Source: Tetragonia tetragonoides (taxonomy: Eukaryota > Streptophyta > Magnoliopsida > Caryophyllales > Aizoaceae). Taken from it: a stretch of 64,000 nt of DNA. This document shows positions 16,381-29,344 of this stretch, piece after piece (within the stretch, counting starts at the first letter, position 1; each line of letters opens with the position of its first letter). The stretch is from assembly GCA_038025085.1 (NCBI GenBank), contig CM076143.1, positions 36,230,501 to 36,294,500 of the forward strand. The letters run 5' to 3'. Under the pieces are notes generated by a model, which did not search any database, was not told where the DNA came from, and saw only the letters and a program-made list of their open reading frames with translations. The position numbers and the translations under genes are program-made.

Positions 16381-18240
16381 ATAAAGAAATTAGTGAACTA
16401 AGAGGCTTATTCGAACCTCTAAACGAACTAATATTCTCTTATAACAAAAAGGTTTACTCATGGTTGGATATGTGTCTTCTTATCAAATAAACAAGGTTCA
16501 TCTCATGTATCTTTGCTAGGAATAACATGTGATAATGAGAGACAAGCAATGTATCACAAATTCTTGCCTACTCTCATGATTAGGAAGGATCCTAATCTTA
16601 TCATGAGGTGACATTAACTGTGTAAGTGGGGGAGGGGGAAGGAGAGAGAGTGGTGAGGAAGGAGAAAGAAAGGAAGAGGAATAAAAGAAAGAGTAGGGAG
16701 GTTCCAACTCTTGAGATCATGATTATTGATTTAACAATTGGCAACGACGGGCTTGAAAATTTTTTGTTGGGTATGTATGATTATAATTTTATTGTATTAT
16801 AATTGGAGGTCTTTGTGCCAGTGAAGGAGCGGAGTAAAAAGGATGAGGAGAGAAAAGGTGAGGTTTGGTATAATGGGCACAGATCTAGGGTTTTGATATT
16901 TTTTCAATTTGTAGTCTTTTTGTTTTTTTAGAAAAGGGTTAATTTACCTTGGAAACAAATTAAAGTAGTGATAACCGATTACTTGAGGTCATAGATCATT
17001 GTTGGCTTTTGCAAGTTGAGGTCTTTATTTTGTTTTTTGTCAATGTGCATGTCATTATTTATCACTTAAGTCCAAATTTTTATAACGGGAGTATCACATT
17101 TTCGAAATTCGTATAGTTATGGTCGGTGAAACAGGTTCTTAAAATGGAGTTACAAATAGTACAAACATAATTTTGCAATGGAGATTGTACAAGATAACAA
17201 AATTTACAATAATTCTATGGATCTCCAGTATTGGTGACCAAAGAAAAGTGTCTCCTTCTGATGTGGCAATTGCCATATTATCAAGACTTTAATTATTATT
17301 ATTTTTTTTAAACAAAAAGACTACTCGATTAATTAAAGACTACTCGATTAATTAGCTTGCCATCTCATAAGGGTTAAAATACAAAAACAAAAAAAATTGA
17401 GGCTTTTTTTGCAAATATTATGGAAAACATTTTTAAAGTAGGAAATTGTGATGTCATAAGCGATTAAAAGAAAAGTGTAATATTCTTTCTTCATTGATAT
17501 AGGAGTAAATTACTCTATTTGAAATTGTTACCATCTTTGTTACTTTTCACCTTTGTATTTATAACCACCTTTCCACCTTTTGTGCTCAAATACTTAAATC
17601 CAATAATCAATCCATATTTAGTTTTTTTTCTTTCTTTCTACTTCCCTTCATTTTTACTCACGGTTGTCACTTATTAAAAAGAAAAGAAAAAAATTAATCT
17701 CCTCTCTCATAGTATCTTAATTTGTTTCACTTTCTCTTTGGTAAAGAATAACTCTTTCAATGGAATAATTCTTAAATTTTGTTTGAAAAAGTAAGGTCTT
17801 CCAATATTTTCATCAATTGCAAAAAAAAAAAAAAAAAAAAAAAAAGACAAAGAAATGACAAGTTGCAAAACTAAGCTTTTTTTTTCCAGTGAAGTTGCAA
17901 AACTAAGCTAAAGAGTAATTCAACACACACCCACGCATTCATATTATTTTCTCATTTTGGTAAATCTGGCTGGCAACCTGAGTTATATTCACTTCACAAT
18001 ACGAATTTGCGTTCGATCTACAATAACGAGCTAGACAATAATAATGATTAACTTAATAAGTTAGTAGAAAATTAGAAACAACTTACCGTAAAATCAAAAA
18101 AGGAATTTGCAACATTAAAATAATTTAAATTAGAAAATAATTTATATCTATTTTACGCCTATATGAATTTAAAATTATGTCTAGCAACAATTAAAAACAT
18201 AAATTATAAACCTCTTTAAAACAAAGAAAAATTACAAACT
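16381..18240. other. AT-rich intergenic; no gene seen
   Basis: Contains a GA-rich patch at 16625-16700, a 17-bp tandem duplication near 17320-17355 (GACTACTCGATTAATTA) and an A25 tract near 17821. No coding support. Confidence 0.5.
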
Positions 18241-19210
18241 GATTTGTCTATCTGTATTGGTCATGATAAGCTAATTACTACGATGAAAGCTTAAAGTTAA
18301 ATTATGATATTACATAGTAAAATTATCAAACTATAAGGTAGAATTGGGATTGCAATTTGTATAATCACAACATACCTGAAAGTGTAGAAAATAAAATATA
18401 GGTTACACCTATATAAAATATAATTATCTCTAATCAGAAAAGAAAGTAAAATTAATGAATCTATATATGCATCAATCTATATCGGTTATTATAAGTTACT
18501 ATGACAAAATTTGAAGCAAAATTATGAAACTACGTAGTAAAATTATGAATGTTTCTACTAGACTTAAGAAAGTACAAAGTAAAATTGGGATTGTGATGGT
18601 GTAGTTAATCAATAATGTCTTCGGTTTTTAAAACTTAGACTCTAAACCTTAATCAATACTCTTTGTTCCTTGAACTCTGGCATATACCCTAAAGAAAGGT
18701 TAACGAATTGTCTATCTTAATCGGTCATTATTATTATAAGCTAATTAATTACTACGGTGAAATCATAAAGTTAAATTATGATATTACATAATAAAATTAT
18801 CAAACGACAAGGTATAATTGCGATTGCAATTTGTATAATCACAAACATACATGGAAAGTGTAGAAAATAAAAATATATTTTACACCTATATAAAATATAA
18901 TTATCTCTAACTAAAAAAGAAATAAAATTATGAATCTATATATGCATCCATCTTCATCGGTTATTGTAAGTTACTATGGCGAAATTTGAAGCTAAATCTT
19001 GAAACTATGTAGTAAAACTATGAATGTTTCTACTAGAACTAAGAAAGTAGAAAGTAAAATGGGGATTGTGATGGTGTAATTAATCAATAATGTCTTCGTT
19101 CTTTAAAACTTAAACTCTAGACCTTAAACAGATCAGTACTCTCTACTACTTAAACTCTGGCCTATGCCCTAAAGAAAGGTTAATAATTTTTTCTATATTA
19201 AAATCATCAT
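18241..19210. repeat. Tandem duplication, period about 473 bp
   Basis: Two near-complete units start at about 18241 and 18714. For example, ATTATGATATTACATA recurs at 18302 and 18775, and the motif CTAAAGAAAGGTTAA ends each unit. Divergence is moderate with short indels. The sub-motif AGTAAAATT recurs within units and in weaker form through 19560-20480. Confidence 0.8.
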
Positions 19211-20558
19211 TATTAGTCCCTCCGTTCTATGAAATCTAATAAAGCTTAAATTCATTCTAATACTTGATCACCCTAAACCCTAATGTTAGTACCATGATTA
19301 AACCTAAACCCTAAACTCTTAAAAAGTTAAAATACACCAAAATAGATAGAGTATTAGAAAGCATTTGATATGTGATAGTCTTTAATTACATTTGATCTCT
19401 CCACCTACTTTTTTTTACCAATTGTATGTTGTGGACAAATTAAACCTTAAACCATAACTATTTTTGTGGTGTGAAGAAAAATAATCGTTGGAATAACTAT
19501 TATGTCCCTTGTTTTCAATAAATTCATTTTGGAAAAATCATGCATGAAGTGTTTTATAATATGAGAATACAAAGTATAAGGTAAAATTCTCAATCATGTA
19601 GTAAAATTAGGATACATGTGTTGTAAATTCAGATATTCGAAAGCAAAATATAAGAAATATTGTACAATGATTATATAATTAAGTTTTATGATGTAATTGA
19701 TTGAAAAGATGTTTAGTAGAGTGACGAAATCTAACACTTAAAGTAAATCATTTTCATATCTTACGAATTGACTACTCGGTTATTAAGGAAATATATAGGA
19801 GAGTCGTTAAAAGCCTTGTCTAGTGATTATTCTTTTTGTCATCATTGTCATGATTTTATTTAGTATTCCATATGAAAGTACAGAGTACACTGGTAAAATG
19901 TCTTTCTTATAGCACAATCAGGACAATGATAATAAAATTAGAATAAGGGTCGTGAACTTGTCGTTGATCAAATAAAAACTGCTATGTACATTTATAGAAA
20001 AAGTAAAATTTGAGTGATCACATTGTAAAATGTGAGAAAATTTGTACAGTGGTGGTACCTAAAATTAGAATAAGGGCCATGATTTATATATAAAATAAAT
20101 ACTTTATTACATTGATTGGTGGAAAGAGAAAGTAAAATCATTAAATAACCTAGTAACTTTTTTGTTTTTTCATAGGCAAATCATGAATTATATAAAATGA
20201 AATGATTTGATAGGATGTACAATAATATTCAAATTTGTTAAATACAAATAAAGAGAACATATAACATGAAAGTATACAGTAAAATTGAATTTCTTATAGT
20301 AAAATAATAAGGTGTACAAGTAAGTCAAGAATGCTGCAAGTAGAATTTTAATATACTAGCTACTTGTATCTAATTTATTTTTTTTGTGGATATGCACGAA
20401 TAGATTTGGAGATTTTACTAGATTCCAATTCGTTAATTAAGTATAAATTAAATAATAAAATTTGAGTACGCTGTAGAATTTGGTCTTATTCAACTGATAA
20501 AATATACAAATTTAAGTTTTTTTTTTTTTTTTCTTTTTTGAAAGTAGAGAATAAAAAA
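19211..20558. other. AT-rich intergenic with degenerate AGTAAAATT repeats
   Basis: No coding support. The short motif GTAAAATT recurs many times, suggesting decay products of the array just upstream. Confidence 0.4.
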
Positions 20559-20680
20559 TATCAACAGTATGAACATGTACAACTCCTCCATTAAAAGGGA
20601 ATAATATTATTCACCAAAGTATCAACAGTATGAACATGTACAACTCCTCCATTAAAAGGGAATAATATTATTCACCTAAG
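20559..20680. repeat. 61-bp tandem duplication
   Basis: Two almost identical 61-bp units (TATCAACAGTATGAACATG...) start at about 20560 and 20621. The near identity suggests a recent slip or unequal exchange. Confidence 0.9.
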
Positions 20681-20699
20681 CACCTGAATATTTTTTTTC

Positions 20700-22000
20700 A
20701 AGAGATAAGAAAGTAACTTCTTTTTTCTTTTCCCTATCTCTTGAAATTGAGATTAATAATTGAATATTGTTAGAGAAGTAACTTAAAATAAAATTTAAGA
20801 AAAATACTTAAGAAATAGAGATTAGAGACATAGGTCATAATTAATATAATTTAATAAAATAATAAAAAAAACAAAAATAGAAATAAGAGAGAGATGAGGA
20901 AATGCAATATGAGCGAAATTAAATTATTGTAGTTGTCTTTATTTATTTTTCATATAAAATCATAAAATCAATTTCCTTCCTTTATTGTTTTCGTTAATAG
21001 ACTTAACTTTATCACATTTCCCTTATTTTAAGCCTTGTTCCTAATATAAGACATAACTAACTAGATCATCTTTCGTTTATTTGCTAAAAAAATTCATTTG
21101 TTTTACATTATTTACTTTAGCCCCTATGACATGGCATATGATAATTAGTGAATTTGGCAATGTGGCAACTGACACATCACATGAGACACACTCTTCGTGT
21201 CTCTAGTGGAGACCTTTAGCATATAGTAGTTTTTTTTGCTCATCTTACCTTACTATTAAAACACAGTGCAGTCCTCTTAAGACTTGCCACATGTCACATT
21301 CGAGATTGACACATGGGATGACACGTAAGCCCCCTATTTCATATGGTAATGACACGTAAGCCGCCACGTAAGCTGCCACGTAAGCCGTTCTTGCAAGTGT
21401 GTCAAACATTTATTTCACTTAATAAATATAAAACGACATAATTATTATCATATTGTTCAAGTTATAAAATCAAATATCTTTCATTACGCAACTATATAAA
21501 TTATAATTCGTACTTCATTGGATCAGGTTCGTAAAATACTTCAAAATCAGATACATATGTCCTATATTTGACTCTATAATGTTCGGTGGAAGTTATAAAA
21601 CATATATACTACACAGTTTCTCCTCGCCATGTAGCACTTATACGAGGTATTTGTTATGTTTGTTATGTGGCCTTTACATCACCATTGCATTGTCATGTGT
21701 TGTTATGTCATTACTTGCTTCCTGATTAATTCGTTAGCAAAATTGTAATAATTGAGTATCAAAACTTCTTTAATTAGAACATTTACTTACTTCCTTTAAA
21801 AAAATAGAAGAGAAAAGGCTCTTGATCAAATGATTATACGATGCGTGTAATTAAGACACCTATTATAACACCTGAAAGAATAGACAACATATCAAAAAAA
21901 CCAATCCCGAGACAAAAACTAGTTGGATAACAAAATTTAGTTGATAAACGAAATGTGGGACTTCGTAGAAAATATTGGGCGGGAAAATATTAAAGCAAAA
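20700..22000. other. AT-rich intergenic with inverted cassette copy
   Basis: No gene seen. At 21320-21400 the unit CACGTAAGCC is repeated four times. At 21420-21585 lies the inverted partner of 15890-16030. Confidence 0.5.
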
Positions 22001-22210
22001 GCTGCCACGTGGCAGATTATACAGCCCAACTTAAGAAACCCTTTACTTTTGTACTTTCACTCTCTCTTTGTATACTTCCCTGTCACTTCCACTTCCTCTC
22101 TGCTTGAAATTTGAAGGTTGAAGATTTTTGAGGAACAATTCAAGTAGGGATTTTCAAGAGCATTTAGCAATTCAAGTAGTATGTTCAATTACATAATAGG
22201 TATGTTATAT
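22001..22210 (+). promoter_or_regulatory. G-box palindrome and promoter/leader-like stretch
   Basis: A 12-bp perfect palindrome TGCCACGTGGCA with a G-box core lies at about 22002-22013. It is followed by CT-rich leader-like sequence and an AATAG|GTATG donor-like site near 22200. G-boxes bind bZIP/bHLH factors in plants. No ORF follows, so this could be a promoter of a non-coding or lost gene. Confidence 0.3.
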
Positions 22211-25164
22211 TTATTTTTATTTTATTAACAAAAGCGAAAAAAATAAAAATAATCTGTAATGTTAGAATTCAAGTAGGGTGTTCAAGAGAATCAGAGCTTT
22301 TTTTTTTTTTTTTTACCCAAAGAACCAAAATTGCGTCTCTGGGTGTAGTAGTATATCATAATTCTAATTTGGGCACATTTACATCACCAAGTTTGGCTAG
22401 TAATAGATCATAATTCCAAGTTGTTTTACAGATTTTTTTTTTCTTTCCTGTAATTATTGTCTGTTTTTGAATCTCCAAACTTTTAAGGTGAACTGCACAA
22501 GAAAAGAACATTTTTTTTAATGGTTATAGTATACAAATATTATGTAAAGTGATTGTTCAAAAAAAAAAAATGCAGCTAGGGTTTATTTTTATTTAGAGCT
22601 TTTTTCACCACTGATTGGGATCTATAAAATGTGACTAGTGTCATGGTTTCTAAAATAATGTGCATTGTAACTAGCTATGAATGTCATTTATTAGTTTGGT
22701 GCTTATCTTGAAGGTAATTTTGATTGTAATTTGATTTATTTTATTTTGTGGGCAGCCTAAGATTGTACTGTGCAATTATATACTACTATTTTGTAAGCTA
22801 AAATGCTAGGAAATTAATCATTTTTCTCTATGACTAGTATTAAAGCACGTGCGATGCATGGGTTGACAATAATTTTTTATGTTATATAGTTATAGATAGT
22901 TTTTTATGTTATAAGAAATTATACAAACACTTTTATATGAATTTCAATACTATTTTTATCCTTTCTTTTTTGGTACCTTAGGTTCTAAGTTTGAATCTCC
23001 TTTCCCCATGTAATATGCATATTGTAATGGCCTTTGTGCCTCATCTAATCAACGAACAAATAAAATAAAATTAAATTAAACTCATATATTTGTAATCAAA
23101 TAATTATATGCTCCAAATATCAAGCCATGACAGAGTCTCATTTCATAAAACCCTATTTGTGAAACCAATTTAAATGAATTACAACTTCTTTTTTTCTGTA
23201 TAATCGTATAATTTAAAATTATTAGCCCTATCAAATTTATAAAAAATATTTCAATTCTCCTAATGAAAATCAATTGTATCGGTAAACAAAACACCCTACA
23301 TAATAAGAGAAGTGTCGGTAGCATAACACTTTCACTGTATCTAGTAAGAAACAGTTTTTTTGACTTTACAATCCCGTAGGATAAAGTTCAAGTATATCAA
23401 GAATCAATTACCGTAGGATTTACAGTTGGTATTGATGATTTTTGTAGTGGCAAAGTGAGATTCCACCATTATTTAAAGTTTATCTTATCTACGAATACGA
23501 AGCAAATAGAAACTCTTGGATGTAGGTTTTAAGAGGTTTCCTTTGCTCAATAACGGTTTTTCATGTTTTCCATTACAAAAAATACTTTTATATTTTTGGT
23601 TTCTCGTTCGACTTGACATCACCATATCGTTTACCAAAAAAACTGGTACTTCATTTATGTCTAAATCAGGAAGAATGTTGCACCTTTGCGACCTTATTAG
23701 AATTCAAGTTGTAAGCAAAAGTACCTACAATTAATTTGAAGGGGGGAATACATTGCTATATGATTAAACTTAATAATACTTCAATAACTTACTCAAAGCT
23801 AATATAAACATGCATGCACACCTCTTTATATTTTATTTTTGTTGATAGTAGTATGCACACCAAATTAATGATCCACAATTAGATGAGTTAATCAGGAACA
23901 TGAGACTACCTTATAGAATTTAATCTAAAATATGAGATGACAAAGTGATTAGAAATAGAATTAGAATAATAGTATAGTATTAGGAGACTAATTGTTGAAT
24001 TTGATGTATGTAGCATATGGGATTCAACCACTTGATCAGTAGGAGATTGTTCGATCACTTCATAATTCACGATGCCACGCAGTGACGCATGTAGCATCAC
24101 CCATGGTCATATGTGATTTGCAAAATTCCACCTTTGTGATACGAAGGTATAGTGCCTGCTAAATCCATTAACTAAATAACAAAAAACACAAAACTAAAAA
24201 ACAAATCTCATGTCAGAAAAACTTAGGGGGATGGGGCAAGCATGCATGACATTGAGGGGTGTAAAACTCCCTACATTTAATGTTAAAATTACCTGAAAGT
24301 ACCTACTTAACTACTTTGTTAATAATTTCAAAACATATAGAAAGTGATTCATCAGTCAAATGTTTAAAAGTAAACTAAATAATGCATCATTAATTTCGCA
24401 CCAAAACCAAATGTGAAGAGGGTAAATATACAATATTGGAGTGGAGAAAGAAGCCTACCTCACAACCAATCAAAAACACATCTGCACATCAAATATATTT
24501 GATTAAGTGCAAAATCAATGATTTAAAATCCGAAATTATTTATTCGTGAACTTCAAAGCAAATCATAAAGATAATGTTTCATGGTCAATCCAAAAATATT
24601 TGTATGTAACAAAGGAGTATATATAAGGAGGGGAAGAAACTTGCATGTTGGAATTGTCAATAAACATATTGATGGTAACTAAAATCTAATTTGGTAAAAT
24701 AAAACGGGGAAGGATTAACTTGATATATACAAAGATACTTTTTTCACTTTCGTCTGCAGTACTTCAAACCTACATCGGTAAATTTAAACATGCGACATAT
24801 AACTTGTTAATTTAGTGAAACATTTGTAGAATTTTTGGGAAATTCCCAGATACTTCTGTCAATGACTTTTTAGCCTAGACTTAGATAGATTGTTTGTGTT
24901 TTGTTTGTAATTAGTCCCTTTGGGGTGCTACTCTAGCAAGCCCTTCTAGGTGTACCTTTTGCCCGAGAGTATCACTTTGATATCCCTTTGGATAATGCAA
25001 TATACTTACCATTTTTTCCAAAAATAAAAAAAATAAAATTAGTGAAACATGAAGAATAATGATTAAAGCTATTCAAATAAAAATCAAAATTTTACAGAAA
25101 TAGAATTAAAAGATCTAGATGGATGTTAGAAGATGGTGACCGTCAAGCTTGCAAGACGTATGTG
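22211..25164. other. AT-rich intergenic; Helitron-like end and SINE-like tail
   Basis: No gene seen. At 22834-22865 there is a decayed minus-strand Helitron-like 3' end (hairpin around GCATCGC, then CTAG|T). At 22975-23070 a B-box-like GTTTGAATCTCC is followed by an A/T-rich tail, possibly a SINE 3' half. Confidence 0.4.
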
Positions 25165-26658
25165 TGATAAACATGAATTTGTTGCATATGTTGTGATGAT
25201 TTATACCTCAAATTGTTTGATTAAGTGTGTGTTCGATGTCCTTTTAGCTTGAATTTTGTTTTTCTTGTTCCTCTTTACGTTTTTGGTGTATTGTGTGCAC
25301 ATATGCTCATTTTAGACCCAACTCTCAAGAGATATAAGGGCATTTACAAGATGGGAAGAACCAAGGACAAAGTTTGGAGACTTCTTCAGTATTTTGTCAA
25401 TAGGATCTTCATATGAGCTCCAAATCAAGTGATTCAAAGTTTTGTGGAAAGATAACAAACAGAGCTACAACTTTCGTGTTTACGTTTTTGCCAAACGAAG
25501 TGAAAGACTGCTGAAAATGCGTCAGAAGGCAAAAACGGCCAAACCATGAGAAAAACGGGGGAAGAAAAACCCCCGTTTCACCTCAGCAAGCTTTCCAACG
25601 CTTGCTGTAGGTGAAAAACGGCTAGAGCAGGTGAAAAACGGCCTAGGCCGTTTTTGGTCATTTTGGCCGTTTTTCGCCCAGTTTTGTGCCTCCTCGCGCA
25701 CGCAACCCTTGGGCTATAAATACCCGCTTTTGTACGGGATCCCATTATCTCATCTTATCCTTAGCTTAACTTTTCTAGGGTTTTCATTAGAGTTCCTCAT
25801 ATAGTGAGTTTAGAGTAATTAGTGAGTGTTAAACATTGTTAATTAGTGAAAATCTTCTCTTTAATCTTGAATATTGGTTGTAAGTTTTCTTTCTCCTCTC
25901 TCTTTCTATAAATACTTTGCAAGTTCTAATCTTTGTTGTTGAATGTTAATGGGTATTGTTATTATGAAGTTTATTTTGCTTAATCCTATGATTAGTGAGT
26001 AGTTTAATTAGTTCTAGGATTTGGGTAGCCCTAATCCATGCTCTTGATTGTTAGTTAGTCCCTTCCCCAAGTTTAAATCCAAATTTCTATCAATGTTAAG
26101 CATGTGCCCACCAAGTGATTGATAAATTGCTTGATCCACTTTTTATCTTATTTATGCCTATTGTTAAGCATGGAAATGTGTTTGATGACAGTGGTTGCTT
26201 GACTATTGATACTTGAGAGTTAATACCACGAAAGTGGATTATTTCTTTTGTGACTATAATTAGCGTAATTTAATACAACTCATGCCTAATTAGGACCCTA
26301 GAAATAGGACTCTTGGTTTGTGTTTGGGTAAATCACATCCCTTTGAAAGAAGGTGTTTGTGATGCCTTTGCTAATTTTCAAGTGGTTTGTTATTTAAGTT
26401 TGGGGGTTATTTGGGACTAATTGACTTTCAAGGTGCATGATTAGTGGTGATTCCTATCCTAGAATTGCCTTTATTATCGTTTCACATCTTTATTTGCTTT
26501 CATCAATTAGTTTACTTAGGTTAACCAATTTACTCAATTACTGTTTAATCGGTTTAGATAGCCTATAATTTAGGGATATTTAGTACTTTATCAACGAGTC
26601 TCCGTAGTACGAACTTGATTATTACTTCGACATACACCGTGCACCTGCGGTTGTGTCA
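25165..26658 (+). repeat. 5' LTR of the Ty3-like element
   Basis: 1494 bp, TG...CA. It holds a dense set of inverted motifs at 25550-25680: a 9-bp stem (AAACGGGGG) with an 8-base loop, then a 22-bp perfect palindrome at 25634-25655 centred on GGCCTAGGCC. Confidence 0.85.
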
Positions 26659-26770
26659 AGTTTTTGGCGCCGTTGCCGGGGACTCGGTGATAGATATTAG
26701 AAATCCTTGAATTTGGCTAGATTAGACCATTTCTTTTTTTCCTCTTTTTCGTCACTTGGTTTAAGTTACT

Positions 26771-27485
26771 ATGGAATATAACAACATTGAGATGGGAACT
26801 TTATGGCCTCAAGAGGCCGGTTATGGTGATTATCATTCGAATTCATATGCTTATATGATTATGAAAATAACAACCACTATTATGATTATATGAATGTGAA
26901 TGGATATGATATGCCTATTTCTTCTTATGGTTGTTATGGTTATTTTGGACATGAGGATAATTTGCATCAATTTAGTCATGAAAATGATACTTATGGCAAT
27001 ACCTTATACCAAGGTAACCAAAATGGTCATGGTTTTCATCCACCTAAGTCATACTTGGAGAGTCTTTTTGAACATTACATTGAAAAAACACAAAAGAATA
27101 TCGAGGAGACACAAAAGGATACCAAGGAGTTACAAATGATGAATGAGGAGTTGGGAGAATTCATAAGAAAATGAGTTGAAAAGGATTCATAAGGATACCA
27201 AGGAGTTACTCTCTAAAGGATACCAAGGAGTTACTCTCTAAAGTTGATACATTTCCCCTTCACATTGAAAAGCACGAGACCCAACTAGCTCTAGTGGCTA
27301 GTTTGTCTACAATTGGGGATTGCAATGAAGAAAAGATCGTTATTGAGTCGGGAGAAAATGAGTTTTGTGATATCGAGTATCAAGATCCATTCTCAACCGG
27401 GTGCATTGATATGATCTCTTCTCCGATCTTATATCCTCTTAATGATTTCCCTTCTCACAAGTCTTTTGGAGTTGTCCTATAAATC
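26771..27485 (+). pseudogene. Gag-like remnant
   Basis: ATG at 26771 opens MEYNNIEMG and soon stops. A second ORF (26890-27174) is Tyr/Gly/His-rich, then has a coiled Lys/Glu repeat segment (EKTQKNIEETQKDTKELQ). A third fragment (27294-27482) follows after a small tandem duplication of AAGGATACCAAGGAGTTACT. The composition resembles the N-terminal gag of Athila-like elements, but no CCHC knuckle, protease or polymerase is present. Confidence 0.5.
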
Positions 27486-27905
27486 TCGATAGTGCACTTG
27501 TGATTTATGGTTCTTCCACCTTTAGGGTCGATGAGTCTATAGTGAATGAAATGCATAAAGGGAGGCATGAGGACAATCATTAGCCAATTGGGTGTAAAGC
27601 TTCTTCTCGTCCTTCTTTTGACTTTTCAAGGGCATATGAAAAATTCAAGAGATCTACGATTCTTGATTATATTCTTATGACAAGGATCTCTTATTTGTGT
27701 CCTTTTGAGATGTGAGCAAGTTATTTTGATAAGTTGTTACGAGCTTTGACTTCTTATAATGATGGATTAAAGAAGAACATGATGAATGAGAAAAGTTGTT
27801 ACGGGCTTTTGAGATGTCATTGGTTGTTCGAAACTTTTGGGGCGGTGGTATATGATCCAATGGTGACTTTGCTTGAGGACATGCAAAAGATAAGAATGGG
27901 GGAGT

Positions 27906-28205
27906 TGATAAACATGAATTCGTTGCATATTTTGTGATGATTTATACCCCAAATTGTTTGATTAAGTGTGTGTTCCATGTCCTTTTAGCTTGACTTTTGT
28001 TTCTCTTGTTCCTCTTTACGTTTTTGGTGTATTGTGTGCACATATGCTCATTTTAGACCCAACACTCAAGAGATACAAGGGCATTTACTCTTTAATCGGT
28101 TTAGATAGCCTATAATTTAGGGATATTTAGTACTTTATCAACGAGTCTCCGTGGTACGAACTTGATTATTACTTCGACATACACCGTGCACTTGCGGTTG
28201 TGTCA
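27906..28205 (+). repeat. Internally deleted 3' LTR
   Basis: 300 bp, matching the first and last parts of the 1494-bp 5' LTR. About 1.2 kb is deleted between GGGCATTTAC and CTTTAATCGG. Both ends and the target duplication are intact, so the deletion most likely followed insertion. Confidence 0.85.
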
Positions 28206-29235
28206 ATGTGATAGCCTGATTTACAAGGGTGGGATATAGAAGAGCCGAAGGAATAGAATTTAATGCCATTGGCAATTCTATCTTTTTTTTTTTTTACGGT
28301 TATAATAGGAGTCTAACTCTTCTTTCATAATTTTATCTCTTTTATTTATTTTATCTTTTAATGACTCCTAAACGTTTCACACCAATTATGTTTTGTCTTC
28401 ATCTCCGCTTAGGTGACGCGTTATTAAAATTCTCCCCTACGTGGCACGCCTCATATCGCCCGAAATATGCCTCCTTTATATATACTAGTTACATTCTGGT
28501 GCGGTGCACGGTTTGTGTATTTATAACAACTAAAATATTTTTGTTGTACAAACTTGAAACACTTTTCCGCCTATTTCACATCTTGCTACGAAATTTCTAA
28601 TATGTGGACATCTTCCTTTCTATACTCAAATCAACTTTCTTGTTTTCCTGTTTATTTCTAGTTGCATGCCCCGCGTGATGCACGATTTTATATAAAAATA
28701 TTTGGTTCCAAATAAAAACATTTCCTAATAGACATATGATGCTAATAGAAGATACATGCACATATATTAATAGTGCTAATTGCAGATACATGCACTTATA
28801 CTATGACATTAAGATGAGAACTAAATAGTACAAATAGAAGTACATGCACGTATACTATTTGATGACATGTCAATATTTGCTTATATATCAAAACCTACGT
28901 GTCAATCTAGCGCGGGACCTTACCTCTTCCATTAGAGATACAACAATAATTTACTATTAAATAGACGCGTTAAATAGTAATCTTAGTCCGTCTTCGTTAT
29001 TCTTGAACTCAAGCATTCTTTATGATTTTTTTATGATGAATTATTTGATAATTAGGATTCGATGTATTAGAATCACACATAGGATAATATGTATTGAGAT
29101 GTTAATTAATGCATGAATTGTAAAAGTCTCCTATTTATTTGTTTGATACATTAAGATTCATGCATGGCTTACATGGAAATATTACATGACAATATGCTTA
29201 CTTGGCAAGTCCTACATGTCATTATAACATGTAAC
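28206..29235. other. Intergenic with two Helitron-like 3' ends
   Basis: No gene seen. Minus-strand Helitron-like ends lie at 28484-28515 (GTGC-ACC-GCAC hairpin, then CTAG|T) and 28659-28690 (CGTG-CAT-CACG hairpin, then CTAG). A T12 tract lies near 28280. Confidence 0.4.
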
Positions 29236-29311
<76 letters not shown>

Positions 29312-29344
29312 ATAATATTAATATTGATTGATTGATTGATTGAT
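29236..29344. repeat. (AC)n microsatellite followed by (GATT)n
   Basis: An uninterrupted CA run of about 72 bp (29236-29308) is followed by TGATTGATTGATTGATT at 29327-29344. The long valine/cysteine ORF here is only this repeat translated. Confidence 0.97.

Larger units (their letters stand above)
25165..28205 (+). mobile_element. Non-autonomous Ty3-like LTR retrotransposon (Athila/Tat-type signature)
   Basis: A 5' LTR (25165-26658) and a shortened 3' LTR (27906-28205) both begin TGATAAACATGAAT and end GTTGTGTCA. The element is flanked by the 5-bp duplication ATGTG at 25160-25164 and 28206-28210. The primer-binding region TTTTTGGCGCCGTTGCCGG directly follows the 5' LTR, wording typical of Athila/Tat-group plant elements. 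A purine tract AAGAATGGGGGAG precedes the 3' LTR. The 1.25-kb interior holds only gag-like fragments, so it cannot move by itself. Confidence 0.88.
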
